The notes under the pieces: model-generated | The model's input: the letters and a program-made list of their open reading frames with translations, nothing else | Told to the model about the DNA's origin: nothing | Database searches by the model: none | Part shown: piece by piece, positions 42,526-51,733 of the stretch | How the letters are laid out: every line of letters starts with the position of its first letter | Position numbering within the stretch: position 1 is the stretch's first letter | NCBI RefSeq assembly: GCF_029211185.1 | Contig: NZ_JARGDO010000001.1 | Coordinates: 159,414 to 223,413, forward strand | DNA from: Tessaracoccus caeni | GTDB taxonomy: Bacteria > Actinomycetota > Actinomycetes > Propionibacteriales > Propionibacteriaceae | Reading direction: 5' to 3' | Length of the DNA stretch: 64,000 bases | Program-made: the position numbers and the translations under genes

Positions 42526-43355
42526 GTGTCTTCTCCTTGCAGTGAGGCGACCGCGGCTCGTTCGGCCGCGTAGATGAGTCCGTAGAGCGCGAGCGCCGAG
42601 GCGCTGATCCAGGCGACGACGGCGAACATGCCCGTCGTGTCGGTGGCGTCGCGTGACAGGGTGAGCAGGGTGCCTAGCCCGGAGCCGCCCATCACGAACT
42701 CGCCGACCACCGCGCCGGTCATGGACAGCACCACTCCCCCGCGGATGCCGGCCAACAGGGCGGGCGCCGCCATGGGAGCTTCCAGATACCAGACGCGCTG
42801 CCACGCGCCGGCCCCGTCGAGCAGAGCCGACTCGACGACGCGCATGTCGAGGGAACGAAGTCCCACCAAGGCGGTGGTAACCATCGGGAAGAAGGCGACG
42901 ATGGCGCACAGCACCGCGATGGGAAGCGTGCCATATCCGATCCAGAGCACCAGCAGCGGCGCGATCGCCACCAGCGGGACGGTCTGAGACACCGCGATGA
43001 AGGGTTCCAGCACCGCCCCCAGCACGCGCGAATGCGCCACGACGAAGGCCAGCGGAATGGCGATCACCACCGCGATGCCCGACCCCAGCAGGGCCGCCAC
43101 CAGAGTCGGGGACAGATACCGCCACGCGACGCCATCAGCCAGCTGGTCGCCCATCCGCAGGATCACGTCGAGGGGGTTGGGCAGGAGGAAGGGATCGATC
43201 CGGCCGGTCGCCGTCGTCCACCACCACAGCGCCAGCAGAGCCACGAACGCCACCACCGCCGGCGCGATCCTGCCCACCACCGACAACGGGCGGGTGCGCG
43301 CAGGGTAGGCCGACCACAGCCCTGCCCGGGCCAGCGATCGTGTGATGTTGGCCAT
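42522..43355 (-). CDS. ribX: ABC transporter permease, probable riboflavin uptake
   Basis: 277 residues, six membrane segments, with the BPD_transp_1 EAA-type loop VESALLDGAGAWQRVWYLEAPMAAPALLAGI. Family relatives include SsuC and ThiX. It is first gene after the FMN riboswitch at 43453-43589, and its stop overlaps the start of the binding protein, so both are controlled by FMN level. The partner ATPase must be encoded elsewhere or shared. The start at 43355 follows GGGGTGAG. Confidence 0.82.
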   Translation of the reverse strand: MANITRSLARAGLWSAYPARTRPLSVVGRIAPAVVAFVALLALWWWTTATGRIDPFLLPNPLDVILRMGDQLADGVAWRYLSPTLVAALLGSGIAVVIAIPLAFVVAHSRVLGAVLEPFIAVSQTVPLVAIAPLLVLWIGYGTLPIAVLCAIVAFFPMVTTALVGLRSLDMRVVESALLDGAGAWQRVWYLEAPMAAPALLAGIRGGVVLSMTGAVVGEFVMGGSGLGTLLTLSRDATDTTGMFAVVAWISASALALYGLIYAAERAAVASLQGEDT

Positions 43356-43452
43356 CTCACCCCGTCCTGCTCAGGTTCCGGGGAGCGACCACAACGAGCG
43401 TTCAGCGACGGACGACACCCACGTGCCTATCCGCGCGGGTACACCCGAGCGA

Positions 43453-43589
43453 ACACGTTCCTCCCATCCAGACTCTGACTGTCGGCCTCGGAATTCCACC
43501 GAGTCAACCTGTCGGCCTGAGCTTGCTCTGGCCTCGAGGGTCGCGGGCTATCACCGCCGGTTCGGACTTTCACCGACCCCGGAACACGT
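43453..43589 (-). ncRNA. FMN riboswitch (RFN element)
   Basis: On the minus strand the closing P1 helix ACGTGTTCC/GGAACGTGT (nine pairs, two G-U) encloses the RFN landmarks: GGTCGGTGAAAGTCC, GAACCGGCGGTGATAGCCCGC, GACTCGGTGGAATTCCGA, GGCCGACAGTCAGAGTC and TGGATGGGAGG. It ends about 100 bases before the permease start. Bound FMN usually stops transcription or blocks translation of riboflavin synthesis or uptake genes. Confidence 0.95.
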
Positions 43590-43638
43590 ATGTGATCACC
43601 TTAGCAGCGCCGCCAACTGACACGACGCCGGAACCACC

Positions 43639-46560
43639 TCAGTCTTCCCAGAAGACCCGATCGACCACAGCGGCGGCGCGGCGGGTGTGGCGCATGGTGT
43701 CGTCCAGCAGGTTGGACGCGTGGTAGGCGTCGTAGCCCATGAGCTGGCCGATGGAGGCGAGATCCTGGTGGTTGCTGGGGAGCACGTCGCTGGCCCTTCC
43801 GCGCACCAGCATGATCGCGTTGCGCAGACGGGACACGTGCCGCCAGGCTCCGGCGAAGACCTCGGCCTCCTCCGACGTGACCAGCCCCGCCTCCACTGCG
43901 GCGGCCAGGGCCGCCAGGGTCGAGGTGGCCCGCAGGCCGGGAAACTCATGCCCATGCTTCAGCTGGAGAAGCTGCACGCTCCACTCGATGTCGGACAGCC
44001 CGCCGGGACCGAGCTTGAGGTGGCGGTTCGGATCGACGTTGCGCGGGATGCGCTCCTTCTCCATCCGCGACTTCAGTCGCCTGATCTCAATGACCCGTTC
44101 CTTCTCCAGTCCCCCCGCGGGGTAGCGGTAGCGATCCGCCTGACTCAGCACCTGCGCAGCGAGATCCTGGGCTCCGGCGCCGGGCCGTGCCCTGAGCAGC
44201 ATCTGGTACTCCCAGGTGGCCGCCCACTTCTCGTAATAGTTGGCGTAGGACGAGACCGTGCGAACCTGCGGCCCGCCCTTGCCCTCCGGACGAAGATCGG
44301 TGTCGATCTCGACGCCGAGATCCGGGCCCGGGCGCCCGAGCAGCTGGCTGGCCCGGCGGACCAGCTCGGTGGCGGCGGTGCGCCCGTCCGCGTCGGTGCC
44401 GTCCGGCACCACGAACATGCAGTCGGCGTCGGAGGAGTAGCTGAGCTCCGATCCGCCCCAGCGGCCCAGGGCGATGACACCCACCTCGGGCGCATCCACC
44501 TCGCGACGGGCGACGTCCAGGGCGGCGTCGATCGATGCCGACGTGAGGTCGCTCAACGCAACGCCGACGGTGTCGATGTCGACGTCGCCCAGCACGTCGC
44601 TCAGCGCGATCCGGCACAGCTCAGAGCGGCGCAGGGCGCGAATCGACTCGATCGCCTGCTCCACCTCGCTCTTGCGCTGCGCCGCCGAGGTCATCGACGT
44701 CGTCAGCTCTTCGACGGTGCGCACGCGCAAGCCGTCGCTGCCTGACAGCAGCCGCACGTTCTCCGGCGCCCGGCGCAAGAGGTTGACGACGAACCGGCTG
44801 GACGAGCAGATCTGGGCGAGCCGCTGGGCCATGAAGCCCTCGTCCCGCAGCGCTCGGAGATACCACGACGTGGACCCCAGCGCCTCGGACAGCTGCCGGA
44901 AGCTGAGCAGTCCGTAGTCGGGGTTGGTGCCTTGCGCGAACCAGCCCAGCATGGCGGGCATCAGCTGGCGCTGGATCTCCACCGCGCGGCTGGTGCCCCG
45001 GGTGAGGGCCTCGATGTGGCCGAGCGCCGCCCGCGGATCTTCGAAGCCGAGCGCGCGCATCCGGTCCTTGGCCGCCTCGGGCGACAGTCGCAGCGAGTCC
45101 GTGGGGACGCTCGACACCGCATCCAGCAACGGGGAGAAAAAGATCCGGCGTTGGAGGCGTTCCACCAAGAGGGCCGACGAGCGCCACTTCTTCTGCAGAT
45201 CCTCCGGAGCGATCCCCATCGTCCGGCCCACGTCGCGCAGGCCGACGACATCGTCGGGCAGCAGGTGCGTGCGCCGCAGCCGCCGTAGTTGGACGCGGTG
45301 TTCGAGGACGCGCTGGAAGCGATAGGCCTGCTCCATCTCCGCACCGTCGGCGCGCCCGATGTAGCCGCAGTCCACCAGAGCGCGCAGCGCCTCGAAGGTG
45401 CCGCGCAGCCGCAGCCGCTCGTCAGCGCGTCCATGCGTGAGCTGCAGCAGTTGCACGGAGAACTCGGTGTCGCGCAGGCCGCCCGCGCCGAGCTTGATCT
45501 CGCGTTTGGCCTCCTTGGCGGGGATCAGCGAGACGACGCGCTCGCGCATCGCGCGCACCTCCGACAGGAAGCCCGCGTGCTCGCCCACCGCCCACACCAT
45601 CGGGGCGACGGCTTCGACGAACTGGTGGCCGAGAGCGAGGTCGCCGGCCACCGGGCGCGCCTTGAGCAGGGCCTGGAACTCCCAGTTCTTCGCCCACTTC
45701 TTGTAATAGGCCAGGTACGACGACAGCGTGCGCACCAGGGATCCCGCCTTGCCTTCTGGACGCAGGGCCGCGTCGACGGCGAAGATCGATCCCTCCGGAG
45801 TGAAGGCCGAGCAGATCCGAGCCTGCGCAGCGGCCAGCCGAGCGCCCACCTCCTGGGCGGCCGTCGGGTCGACCCCCTCGGCGGGCTCGCAGACGTAGAT
45901 CACGTCGACGTCGGAGAGATAGTTCAGCTCACGGGCGCCAGTCTTGCCCATCGACAGCACCGCGAGCCGCGCCTTTTCCCAGCCCGCCACCTCGGCTCGG
46001 GCGAAGGCGAGCGAGAGTTCCAGAACCATCTCAGCGACGAACGCCAGTTCCTGCGACAGCTGGTCGACGACCGCATAAGGGTCCGCAGCCTCCAGATCGC
46101 GCGCCGCGATCTCGATCAGGGCGGCGCGGTTGGCGATGCGCAACTGGTTGGAATCGCCGCGCGCGACGCCGTCGTCGTCCACCTCGACGAAGCCGGCGAA
46201 GAACCGCTGCCACCCCTCTCGGTCCCTCGGGCCTGGAGGCTGCTGCAGCAGCCACACGAGTTCGGGATGACGCGTGAGCGTCTGAGTGAGGCCCGACGAT
46301 GCGCCGAGAACCCGAATCACCCGGGTCAGCCAGGCCCGGTCGGCAGCCAGCTCCGCGTACTCCGTCGGAGCGTTCTGGGCGATCCGCTCCAAGGCGTCCA
46401 GGGCCTGATCCCGATCCGCCGCGTGCTCGAACAGGGCCAGATCGACGTCGGGCGTGTGGCCGAGCCACGTCCCCCAGCGCTCCCAGGTGCGAGCCGCGGT
46501 CGAGGGCGATTGGAAGCCCCGGCGCGCGAATTCGCCCGTGGGCGAGGAGATCCTGGTCAC
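43639..46560 (-). CDS. glnE: Bifunctional glutamine synthetase adenylyltransferase/deadenylase
   Basis: 973 residues from a GTG at 46560 (MTRISSPTGEFARRGF); longer frames upstream would run into the divergent gene's promoter. Two nucleotidyltransferase domains are visible with their GS(x)LG-like metal motifs: SMGKTGARELNYLSDVDVIYV in the N-terminal half and ALGRWGGSELSYSSDADCMFV in the C-terminal half, each followed by helical domains with ALRPEGKAGSLV and DLRPEGKGGPQV. It switches GlnA off and on by adding or removing AMP at Tyr402. Length is normal. Confidence 0.97.
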   Translation of the reverse strand: MTRISSPTGEFARRGFQSPSTAARTWERWGTWLGHTPDVDLALFEHAADRDQALDALERIAQNAPTEYAELAADRAWLTRVIRVLGASSGLTQTLTRHPELVWLLQQPPGPRDREGWQRFFAGFVEVDDDGVARGDSNQLRIANRAALIEIAARDLEAADPYAVVDQLSQELAFVAEMVLELSLAFARAEVAGWEKARLAVLSMGKTGARELNYLSDVDVIYVCEPAEGVDPTAAQEVGARLAAAQARICSAFTPEGSIFAVDAALRPEGKAGSLVRTLSSYLAYYKKWAKNWEFQALLKARPVAGDLALGHQFVEAVAPMVWAVGEHAGFLSEVRAMRERVVSLIPAKEAKREIKLGAGGLRDTEFSVQLLQLTHGRADERLRLRGTFEALRALVDCGYIGRADGAEMEQAYRFQRVLEHRVQLRRLRRTHLLPDDVVGLRDVGRTMGIAPEDLQKKWRSSALLVERLQRRIFFSPLLDAVSSVPTDSLRLSPEAAKDRMRALGFEDPRAALGHIEALTRGTSRAVEIQRQLMPAMLGWFAQGTNPDYGLLSFRQLSEALGSTSWYLRALRDEGFMAQRLAQICSSSRFVVNLLRRAPENVRLLSGSDGLRVRTVEELTTSMTSAAQRKSEVEQAIESIRALRRSELCRIALSDVLGDVDIDTVGVALSDLTSASIDAALDVARREVDAPEVGVIALGRWGGSELSYSSDADCMFVVPDGTDADGRTAATELVRRASQLLGRPGPDLGVEIDTDLRPEGKGGPQVRTVSSYANYYEKWAATWEYQMLLRARPGAGAQDLAAQVLSQADRYRYPAGGLEKERVIEIRRLKSRMEKERIPRNVDPNRHLKLGPGGLSDIEWSVQLLQLKHGHEFPGLRATSTLAALAAAVEAGLVTSEEAEVFAGAWRHVSRLRNAIMLVRGRASDVLPSNHQDLASIGQLMGYDAYHASNLLDDTMRHTRRAAAVVDRVFWED

Positions 46561-46618
46561 GGCTCCACAGTAGTGCCGGAGGCGGCCCGGCGCGCGCGAG
46601 GCATGGGAGAATCTGGCC

Positions 46619-47053
46619 ATGGTCAAGCCCTCCCCCGCCCTGCTCGGCGCGCTGCGTCCGCTCCTCGACGCGGAGGCCACCGCAGAACTGGACAGGGAGC
46701 TCGCCAAAGCGAAGCCCGATCTCACCAATATCCTGCTTCGCGCGGCGCGTCAAGCCTCGTCTCCGCTGGACCGCACGCTCCTGGCCGCGGCGTGCCGGGC
46801 CGCCTGCGCGCTGCTGAGGCAGCGTCACCCGGGCGCGACGATCGAGCTGAGGGTGCCACCGTTCGCGGCGGTGCAGATCGGCTTCGGAACGGGCCCGAAG
46901 CACACGCGGGGCACGCCGCCCAATGTGGTCGAGTTCGAGCCGCAGGAGTTCCTGGATCTCGTCGTCGGCAAGGAAAACTGGGCGAGCAGGCCGCGTCGGG
47001 CCTCCGGCGTGCACGCGGACGAAGCGGCGGCGGCCTTTCCCCTGATCAGCTGA
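46619..47053 (+). CDS. Sterol carrier family protein
   Basis: 144 residues, divergent from glnE by 58 bases. The N-terminus is helical (LLGALRPLLDAEATAELDRELAKAKPDL); the C-terminal half contains ATIELRVPPFAAVQIGFGTGPKHTRGTPPNVVEFEPQEFLDLVVGKENW, which matches actinobacterial proteins annotated as sterol carrier family. In that family the fold suggests binding of a lipid or hydrophobic ligand, but the ligand is unknown. No signal peptide. Confidence 0.75.
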   Translation: MVKPSPALLGALRPLLDAEATAELDRELAKAKPDLTNILLRAARQASSPLDRTLLAAACRAACALLRQRHPGATIELRVPPFAAVQIGFGTGPKHTRGTPPNVVEFEPQEFLDLVVGKENWASRPRRASGVHADEAAAAFPLIS

Positions 47054-47093
47054 TCGGGAGGGGACTAGAGGTGCCACCTACCTGCGGAACCTC

Positions 47094-48431
47094 TTACATC
47101 ACGTTGATGTGACGCTGCAGCTCCCACGGCGTGACCTGGCGACGGTAGTCCTCGAACTCCTCGCGCTTGTTGCGCAGGAAGTACTCGTAGACGTGCTCGC
47201 CGAGGGTCTCGGCGACGAGCTCGCTGCCCTCCATGAGCTGCAGCGCCTCCTCCAGGTTGCGCGGCAAGGCCTGGATGCCCAGCGCCCGACGCTCGCGCTC
47301 GCTGAGCCGGAACACCTCGTCCTCCGTCTCCGGGGGCAGCTCGTACTCGCCCTCGATGCCCTTGAAGCCGGCGTTCAGCATCACGGCGTAGGCCAGGTAG
47401 GGGTTCACGCCCGAGTCGACGGCGCGGTACTCGATGCGGGCCGAGGAGCCCTTGCCCGGCGTGAACTGGGGCACCCGGATCAGCGCGGAACGGTTGGCAC
47501 GACCCCAGCAGGCGTAGCTGGGCGCCTCGTGACCGTCGGCGAGCCGCTTGTAGGAGTTCACCCACTGGTTGGTCACGGCCGTGATCTCGGGCGCGTGCCG
47601 CAGCAGCCCGGCGACGAAGTGGCGCGCGAGCGGCGAGAGGTTGTACTCGTCGGACGCGTCGTAGAAGGCATTGGCGTCGCCCTCGAACAGCGACATGTGG
47701 GTGTGCATGCCGGAGCCCGGCATCCCACCGAAGGGCTTCGGCATGAAGGTGGCGTGGATGCCCTGGGAGATGGCCACCTCGCGGATGACCACGCGGAAGG
47801 CCATCACGTTGTCGGCCATCGTGAGCGCGTCGGCGTAGCGCAGGTCGATCTCGTGCTGGCCCGGAGCAGCCTCGTGATGGCTGAACTCGACGGAGATGCC
47901 CATCTGCTCCAGCATCGTGATCGCGTCGCGACGGAAGTCGGTGCCGTTGCCGAGCGTGGTGTGGTCGAAATAGCCGCCCTGGTCGAGCGGGGTGGGCGGA
48001 TCGAGATGGCTCAGCAGGAAGAACTCGATCTCGGGGTGGATGTAGTAGGTGAATCCCGCAGCAGCCGCCTTGTCGAGCGCGCGCTTCAACACGAAGCGCG
48101 GATCGGCGAAGCTCGGGCTGCCGTCGGGCAGCTTGATGTCGCAGAGCATCCTCGCGGTGCTCCACCCCGGCCCGGTGCGCCACGGCAGGATCTGGAAGGT
48201 CGACGGATCGGGGTGCGCCACCATGTCGGACTCGTACGCCCGGGCGAACCCCTCGATCGCCGAGCCGTCGAACCCGACGCCCTCGGAGAGCGCCCCTTCG
48301 ACCTCGGTGGGGGTGATGGCCACAGACTTGAGCGCGCCCAGCACGTCGGTGAACCAGAGCCTGACGAATCGGACGTCTCGCTCTTCCATTGAGCGCAGGA
48401 CGAACTCCAGTTGCCTATCCATGCCGGACAT
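47094..48431 (-). CDS. glnA2: Second glutamine synthetase (GlnA2 type)
   Basis: 445 residues from the ATG at 48431; the ATG at 48422 (MDRQLEFVLRSMEERDVRF) matches the start of mycobacterial GlnA2 and may be the true one. Core motifs: FDGSAIEGF, HPEIEFFLL, HHEAAPGQHEI, KPFGGMPGSGMHTHMS, NRSALIRVP. It is shorter than GlnA, as in the class I-alpha-like group, and lacks the extended C-terminal tail region. In Actinobacteria GlnA2 is separate from the main assimilatory enzyme. Located between the sterol-carrier-like gene and DUF2510 genes. Confidence 0.93.
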   Translation of the reverse strand: MSGMDRQLEFVLRSMEERDVRFVRLWFTDVLGALKSVAITPTEVEGALSEGVGFDGSAIEGFARAYESDMVAHPDPSTFQILPWRTGPGWSTARMLCDIKLPDGSPSFADPRFVLKRALDKAAAAGFTYYIHPEIEFFLLSHLDPPTPLDQGGYFDHTTLGNGTDFRRDAITMLEQMGISVEFSHHEAAPGQHEIDLRYADALTMADNVMAFRVVIREVAISQGIHATFMPKPFGGMPGSGMHTHMSLFEGDANAFYDASDEYNLSPLARHFVAGLLRHAPEITAVTNQWVNSYKRLADGHEAPSYACWGRANRSALIRVPQFTPGKGSSARIEYRAVDSGVNPYLAYAVMLNAGFKGIEGEYELPPETEDEVFRLSERERRALGIQALPRNLEEALQLMEGSELVAETLGEHVYEYFLRNKREEFEDYRRQVTPWELQRHINVM

Positions 48432-48508
48432 TCTGCCCCGGATTTGTTACAGCTGCATGACGAAATCTCATCCCTCGGGCGGATCGCGCGCGACTATCAT
48501 CGGACCTC

Positions 48509-49339
48509 ATGGCTCAACCTGGCTGGTATCCCGACCCCGCGGGATCCGGCGAGCCCAGATACTGGGACGGTCGGCGCTGGCTGGACCCCGTGCAGAAGAA
48601 GCCGCGCGCGTCCACACGTCCGCTGGGGTTCATCGTCGGGCTCATCGGGATCGTCCTGGTGATCGTGCTGATCGTGTGGCAGCCCTGGCGAGGCTCCACC
48701 CCCTTCGGCTTCATCGAGGATCCCAACGTCGCCAGGCCCAGCGGATCCCAATGGAACGAGCTGCGAACCAGTGAAACCCCTACCGACCCGGAGAAGCGGG
48801 ACGACGGCGGACGCCCGGTGGAATGCCCGCTCATCGAGGAGGGCGAGCTAGGCCCCGTCGACGGGTGGTACCAGTCGGGCGGCCTGCGCTTCAAGGCCGT
48901 GCCGTGGTGGAGCGACGGCGGCGGATGGACGATCGACTTCACCTCTGACCGTTCCGGCCAGTCGGATCGGGTGACCGCGGGCTGGGTCGCCATCACCGCG
49001 ATCGGCACCCTGGACACCGAGGTGTTCTCGCACGATCCCGCTGCCGCCGCCGCACAGCTGGTCGAGTGCATGTCGACCTCCTACTATTACTCCACCCTCG
49101 ACCATCAGGAACCGCTGGAGGATCGCCGGATCACCACCCGCGACGGCGTGGAGGGATGGCTGCTGCGGGTGAACTTCTGGAACGTGCCCGGCGAGGCGGT
49201 GATCGGCGACGAGGTGGTCGTCGCCGTCTTCCGCCACGGCGACAACCTGGTCCTGTTCCACTCGCAGGCCCCCATCGACGACGAGAAACGCAAGGAGCTG
49301 GTGGCCGATGCCCTCGACTCCGTGGAGAAGGTGAGCTGA
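48509..49339 (+). CDS. DUF2510 domain membrane protein (copy 1)
   Basis: 276 residues. It begins with the DUF2510 motif [20 protein letters not shown], a short Trp/Tyr-rich domain often fused to envelope proteins in Actinobacteria. One membrane segment follows (about 39-59) and an outer domain of 200 residues with two cysteines (VECPLIEEG, LVECMSTSYYY). Its stop overlaps the start of a paralogue with the same plan. Function unknown. Confidence 0.85.
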   Translation: MAQPGWYPDPAGSGEPRYWDGRRWLDPVQKKPRASTRPLGFIVGLIGIVLVIVLIVWQPWRGSTPFGFIEDPNVARPSGSQWNELRTSETPTDPEKRDDGGRPVECPLIEEGELGPVDGWYQSGGLRFKAVPWWSDGGGWTIDFTSDRSGQSDRVTAGWVAITAIGTLDTEVFSHDPAAAAAQLVECMSTSYYYSTLDHQEPLEDRRITTRDGVEGWLLRVNFWNVPGEAVIGDEVVVAVFRHGDNLVLFHSQAPIDDEKRKELVADALDSVEKVS

Positions 49340-50178
49340 TGGCCCAGCCCGGTTGGTACCCCGACCCGCAAGACCCCTCCCGCCCCCGCTACTGGGACGG
49401 GCAACGATGGGCGCAGCCGACGGCCCCCGAGTCTCAGAAGCCGCGCCGGCAGTGGGTGTGGTTCGCCGCAGCGATGGCGGCCGTGACGCTGCTCGTCGTC
49501 GGCCTGCTGTACGGCACAGGCGGTCTGAGCGTCATCGATCTCGCCCCGGAGTCCTCCGCGCGGCCGTCGGGCAGCCAGTGGGATGAGCTGTCACCCAGCC
49601 CTCAGCCCAGCGACACGCCCAGCATCGGCGATCACGGGCAGAACATCGCCTGCCCCCTGATCCACTACGACTCGCGCTCGCAGGTCGATCAGGACGGACG
49701 AGTGCGGGGCGGAGGACTGTCCTTCCTGGCCCCCACCGGCGCCGCCTGGCAGCACACCCCCACCACGGTCCCCTGGATGACCGACCAGAACTCGGTCATT
49801 CGCCCGATCACCGATGGCTGGATCAGCAACATCGACGTCGGTTACGTCCATGCCGAGGACGGCTTCACCGAGCCGCGAACCGCCGCCGAGCAGTTCATGA
49901 GCTGCATGGCGTCGTCGACGATGTTCCAGGGCTACCGGTACCGCGACGTGCTGGAGTCGAGCGCCTACGTGGTGGATGGGCACGAGGGATGGCGACTCCG
50001 GGCCAACGTCTATGTCGACAATCAGCCCAAGGAGATCCAGGGCGACACCGTCGACATCGTGGTGCTGGAACTGGGTGAGAAGGACCAGCTGTCGGTGTTC
50101 GTGTCCTGCGCGACGATCGACCTGACGGACAACCAGGACGAGGTGGCCGCCGCGTTGGAGAGCCTGCGCGTCGAGTAG
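49339..50178 (+). CDS. DUF2510 domain membrane protein (copy 2)
   Basis: 279 residues; the ATG at 49339 overlaps the stop of copy 1. Same layout: DUF2510 motif ([20 protein letters not shown]), one membrane segment (about 39-58), shared ARPSGSQW(N/D)EL after it, then an outer domain with matching cysteines ([18 protein letters not shown]) plus one more (VSCATI). The outer domains have diverged strongly while the N-termini stay similar, as after a tandem duplication. Confidence 0.85.
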   Translation: MAQPGWYPDPQDPSRPRYWDGQRWAQPTAPESQKPRRQWVWFAAAMAAVTLLVVGLLYGTGGLSVIDLAPESSARPSGSQWDELSPSPQPSDTPSIGDHGQNIACPLIHYDSRSQVDQDGRVRGGGLSFLAPTGAAWQHTPTTVPWMTDQNSVIRPITDGWISNIDVGYVHAEDGFTEPRTAAEQFMSCMASSTMFQGYRYRDVLESSAYVVDGHEGWRLRANVYVDNQPKEIQGDTVDIVVLELGEKDQLSVFVSCATIDLTDNQDEVAAALESLRVE

Positions 50179-50222
50179 GTGCTCCGCGAACAACCCACCC
50201 CAGGCCACTAGACTGGCTCCCC

Positions 50223-51071
50223 GTGAGTGTTGTGACCCCGTATCCGATCACCCCCATGCGGCAGGTGCCGCGCTCCATCGCGCGCCCGGAGTACGTCGGC
50301 AAGCCCGGCCCCACGCCGTATCGCGGCTCGCACGTGCAGAGCCAGGACGTGATCGAGCGGATGCGGATCGCCGGACGCATCGCGTCCCAGGCCATGCACG
50401 AGGCCGCGAAGGCGATCGCTCCCGGTGTCACCACCGACGCGCTGGACGCTATCGCCCACGAATACATGCTCGATCACGGCGCCTACCCGTCGGCGCTCGG
50501 CTACCGGGGCTTCCCCAAGTCGATCTGCACCTCCGTCAACGAGGTGATCTGCCACGGCATCCCCGATCTCCGTCCGCTGGAGGACGGCGACCTGGTCAAG
50601 ATCGACTGCACCGCCTTCAAGGACGGCGTGCACGGCGACAACTGCGCCACGTTCTACTGCGGCGACGTCGACGAGGAGTCGAAGCTGCTCACCGAGCGCA
50701 CCCTGGAGGCGCTGAATCGAGCCATCAAGGCCGTCCGGCCCGGCCGTCCGTTCTCTGTGATCGGGCGCGTCATCGAGTCCTACGCCAAGCGCTTCGGCTA
50801 CGGCGTGGTGCGCGACTACACCGGCCACGGCGTGCACACCCAGTTCCATTCGGGCCTGGTGGTGCTGCACTACGACGAACCCCGGCTGACCACGGTGATC
50901 GAGGAGGGCATGACCTTCACGATTGAGCCCATGCTCACCTTGGGCCGGCAGGACAACGAGCTGTGGGACGACGACTGGACGGTCGTCACGCTGGACAAGT
51001 CGCGCTGCGCCCAGTTCGAGCACTCCCTCGTCGTCACCGCCACCGGGGCAGATATCCTCACCCTCCCCTGA
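50223..51071 (+). CDS. map: Methionine aminopeptidase type I
   Basis: 282 residues from a GTG. It removes the initiator methionine. Metal ligands are seen in order: Asp in VKIDCTAF, Asp in HGDNCATF, His in GHGVHTQFH, Glu in FTIEPM, Glu in AQFEHSLVV. The 40-residue N-terminal extension with PxxP-like segments ([15 protein letters not shown]) is that of the mycobacterial MapB-like enzymes. CTAF in place of the usual VGAY near the first ligand is a small oddity. Confidence 0.95.
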   Translation: MSVVTPYPITPMRQVPRSIARPEYVGKPGPTPYRGSHVQSQDVIERMRIAGRIASQAMHEAAKAIAPGVTTDALDAIAHEYMLDHGAYPSALGYRGFPKSICTSVNEVICHGIPDLRPLEDGDLVKIDCTAFKDGVHGDNCATFYCGDVDEESKLLTERTLEALNRAIKAVRPGRPFSVIGRVIESYAKRFGYGVVRDYTGHGVHTQFHSGLVVLHYDEPRLTTVIEEGMTFTIEPMLTLGRQDNELWDDDWTVVTLDKSRCAQFEHSLVVTATGADILTLP

Positions 51072-51085
51072 CGATCCCCCGCCGC

Positions 51086-51733
51086 TCAGCGTCGGGCGGC
51101 GTGCACCAATAGGGCCACTTGCACCCTGTTGGTGACGGCCAGCTTCTCGAAGATCCGGGCGAGATGGGTCTTCACCGTCGGCAAGGAGAGGAACAGCCTG
51201 CCCGCGATCTCCGCGTTGGTCAGGCCTTCGGCCACCAGATCCGCCACTTCGGCCTCGCGCTCCGAGAGCAGATCCAACCGTTCCGTGCCCTCGACGACCG
51301 GCGCACTGGCGGCGTCCACCAACCGCGCGGCTGCCTCGGGCGACAGCGTCATGGTGCCGGCCGCCGCCTGGCGCACGGCCTCCACCAGCTGCGGCGGCGG
51401 CGTGTGCTTGAGCAAGAAACCTGCGGCTCCGGCGCGCAGCGCGCCGAGCACGTACTCGTCAGTGGCGAAGGCGGTCAGCACCACCACTGCCGGCGGGTCG
51501 TCGAGCGCACGCACCTGGGCCGTGGCCGCGACGCCGTCGAGCCGGGGCATCCGCACGTCCATCAGCACTACGTCGGGGCGCAGCCGGGCGACGAGCTCGA
51601 CGGCCTCCACGCCGTCACCGGCCTCGCCCACGATCCGGATGCTGTGCATCCCGTCCAGCACCATCCGCAGGCCGGCGCGGATCAGCGGTTCGTCGTCGAC
51701 GAGCAGCACGCTCAGGTTCTCCACGGCACCCAT
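51086..51733 (-). CDS. LuxR-type (NarL family) response regulator
   Basis: 215 residues. Receiver domain with acidic pair VDDEP (13-15), phosphoacceptor Asp59 in VVLMDVRMP, and switch residue region VVLTAFATDEYV. C-terminal LuxR helix-turn-helix: LSEREAEVADLVAEGLTNAEIAGRLFLSLPTVKTHLARIFEKL. The start overlaps the kinase end by 22 bases, so the pair is one two-component system. Target genes are unknown; the CPBP protease gene next to the kinase is a candidate. Confidence 0.93.
   Translation of the reverse strand: MGAVENLSVLLVDDEPLIRAGLRMVLDGMHSIRIVGEAGDGVEAVELVARLRPDVVLMDVRMPRLDGVAATAQVRALDDPPAVVVLTAFATDEYVLGALRAGAAGFLLKHTPPPQLVEAVRQAAAGTMTLSPEAAARLVDAASAPVVEGTERLDLLSEREAEVADLVAEGLTNAEIAGRLFLSLPTVKTHLARIFEKLAVTNRVQVALLVHAARR

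Noticed and set aside
43453-43589. TPP riboswitch, expected for a THI5-like transporter
   Set aside because: The conserved segments are those of the RFN (FMN) element; no TPP-box motifs are present.
45289-47112. 607-codon plus-strand frame opposite glnE
   Set aside because: It is the complement of a well-supported glnE, has the Arg/Gly/His-rich composition of an antisense frame in high-GC DNA, and shows no domain.
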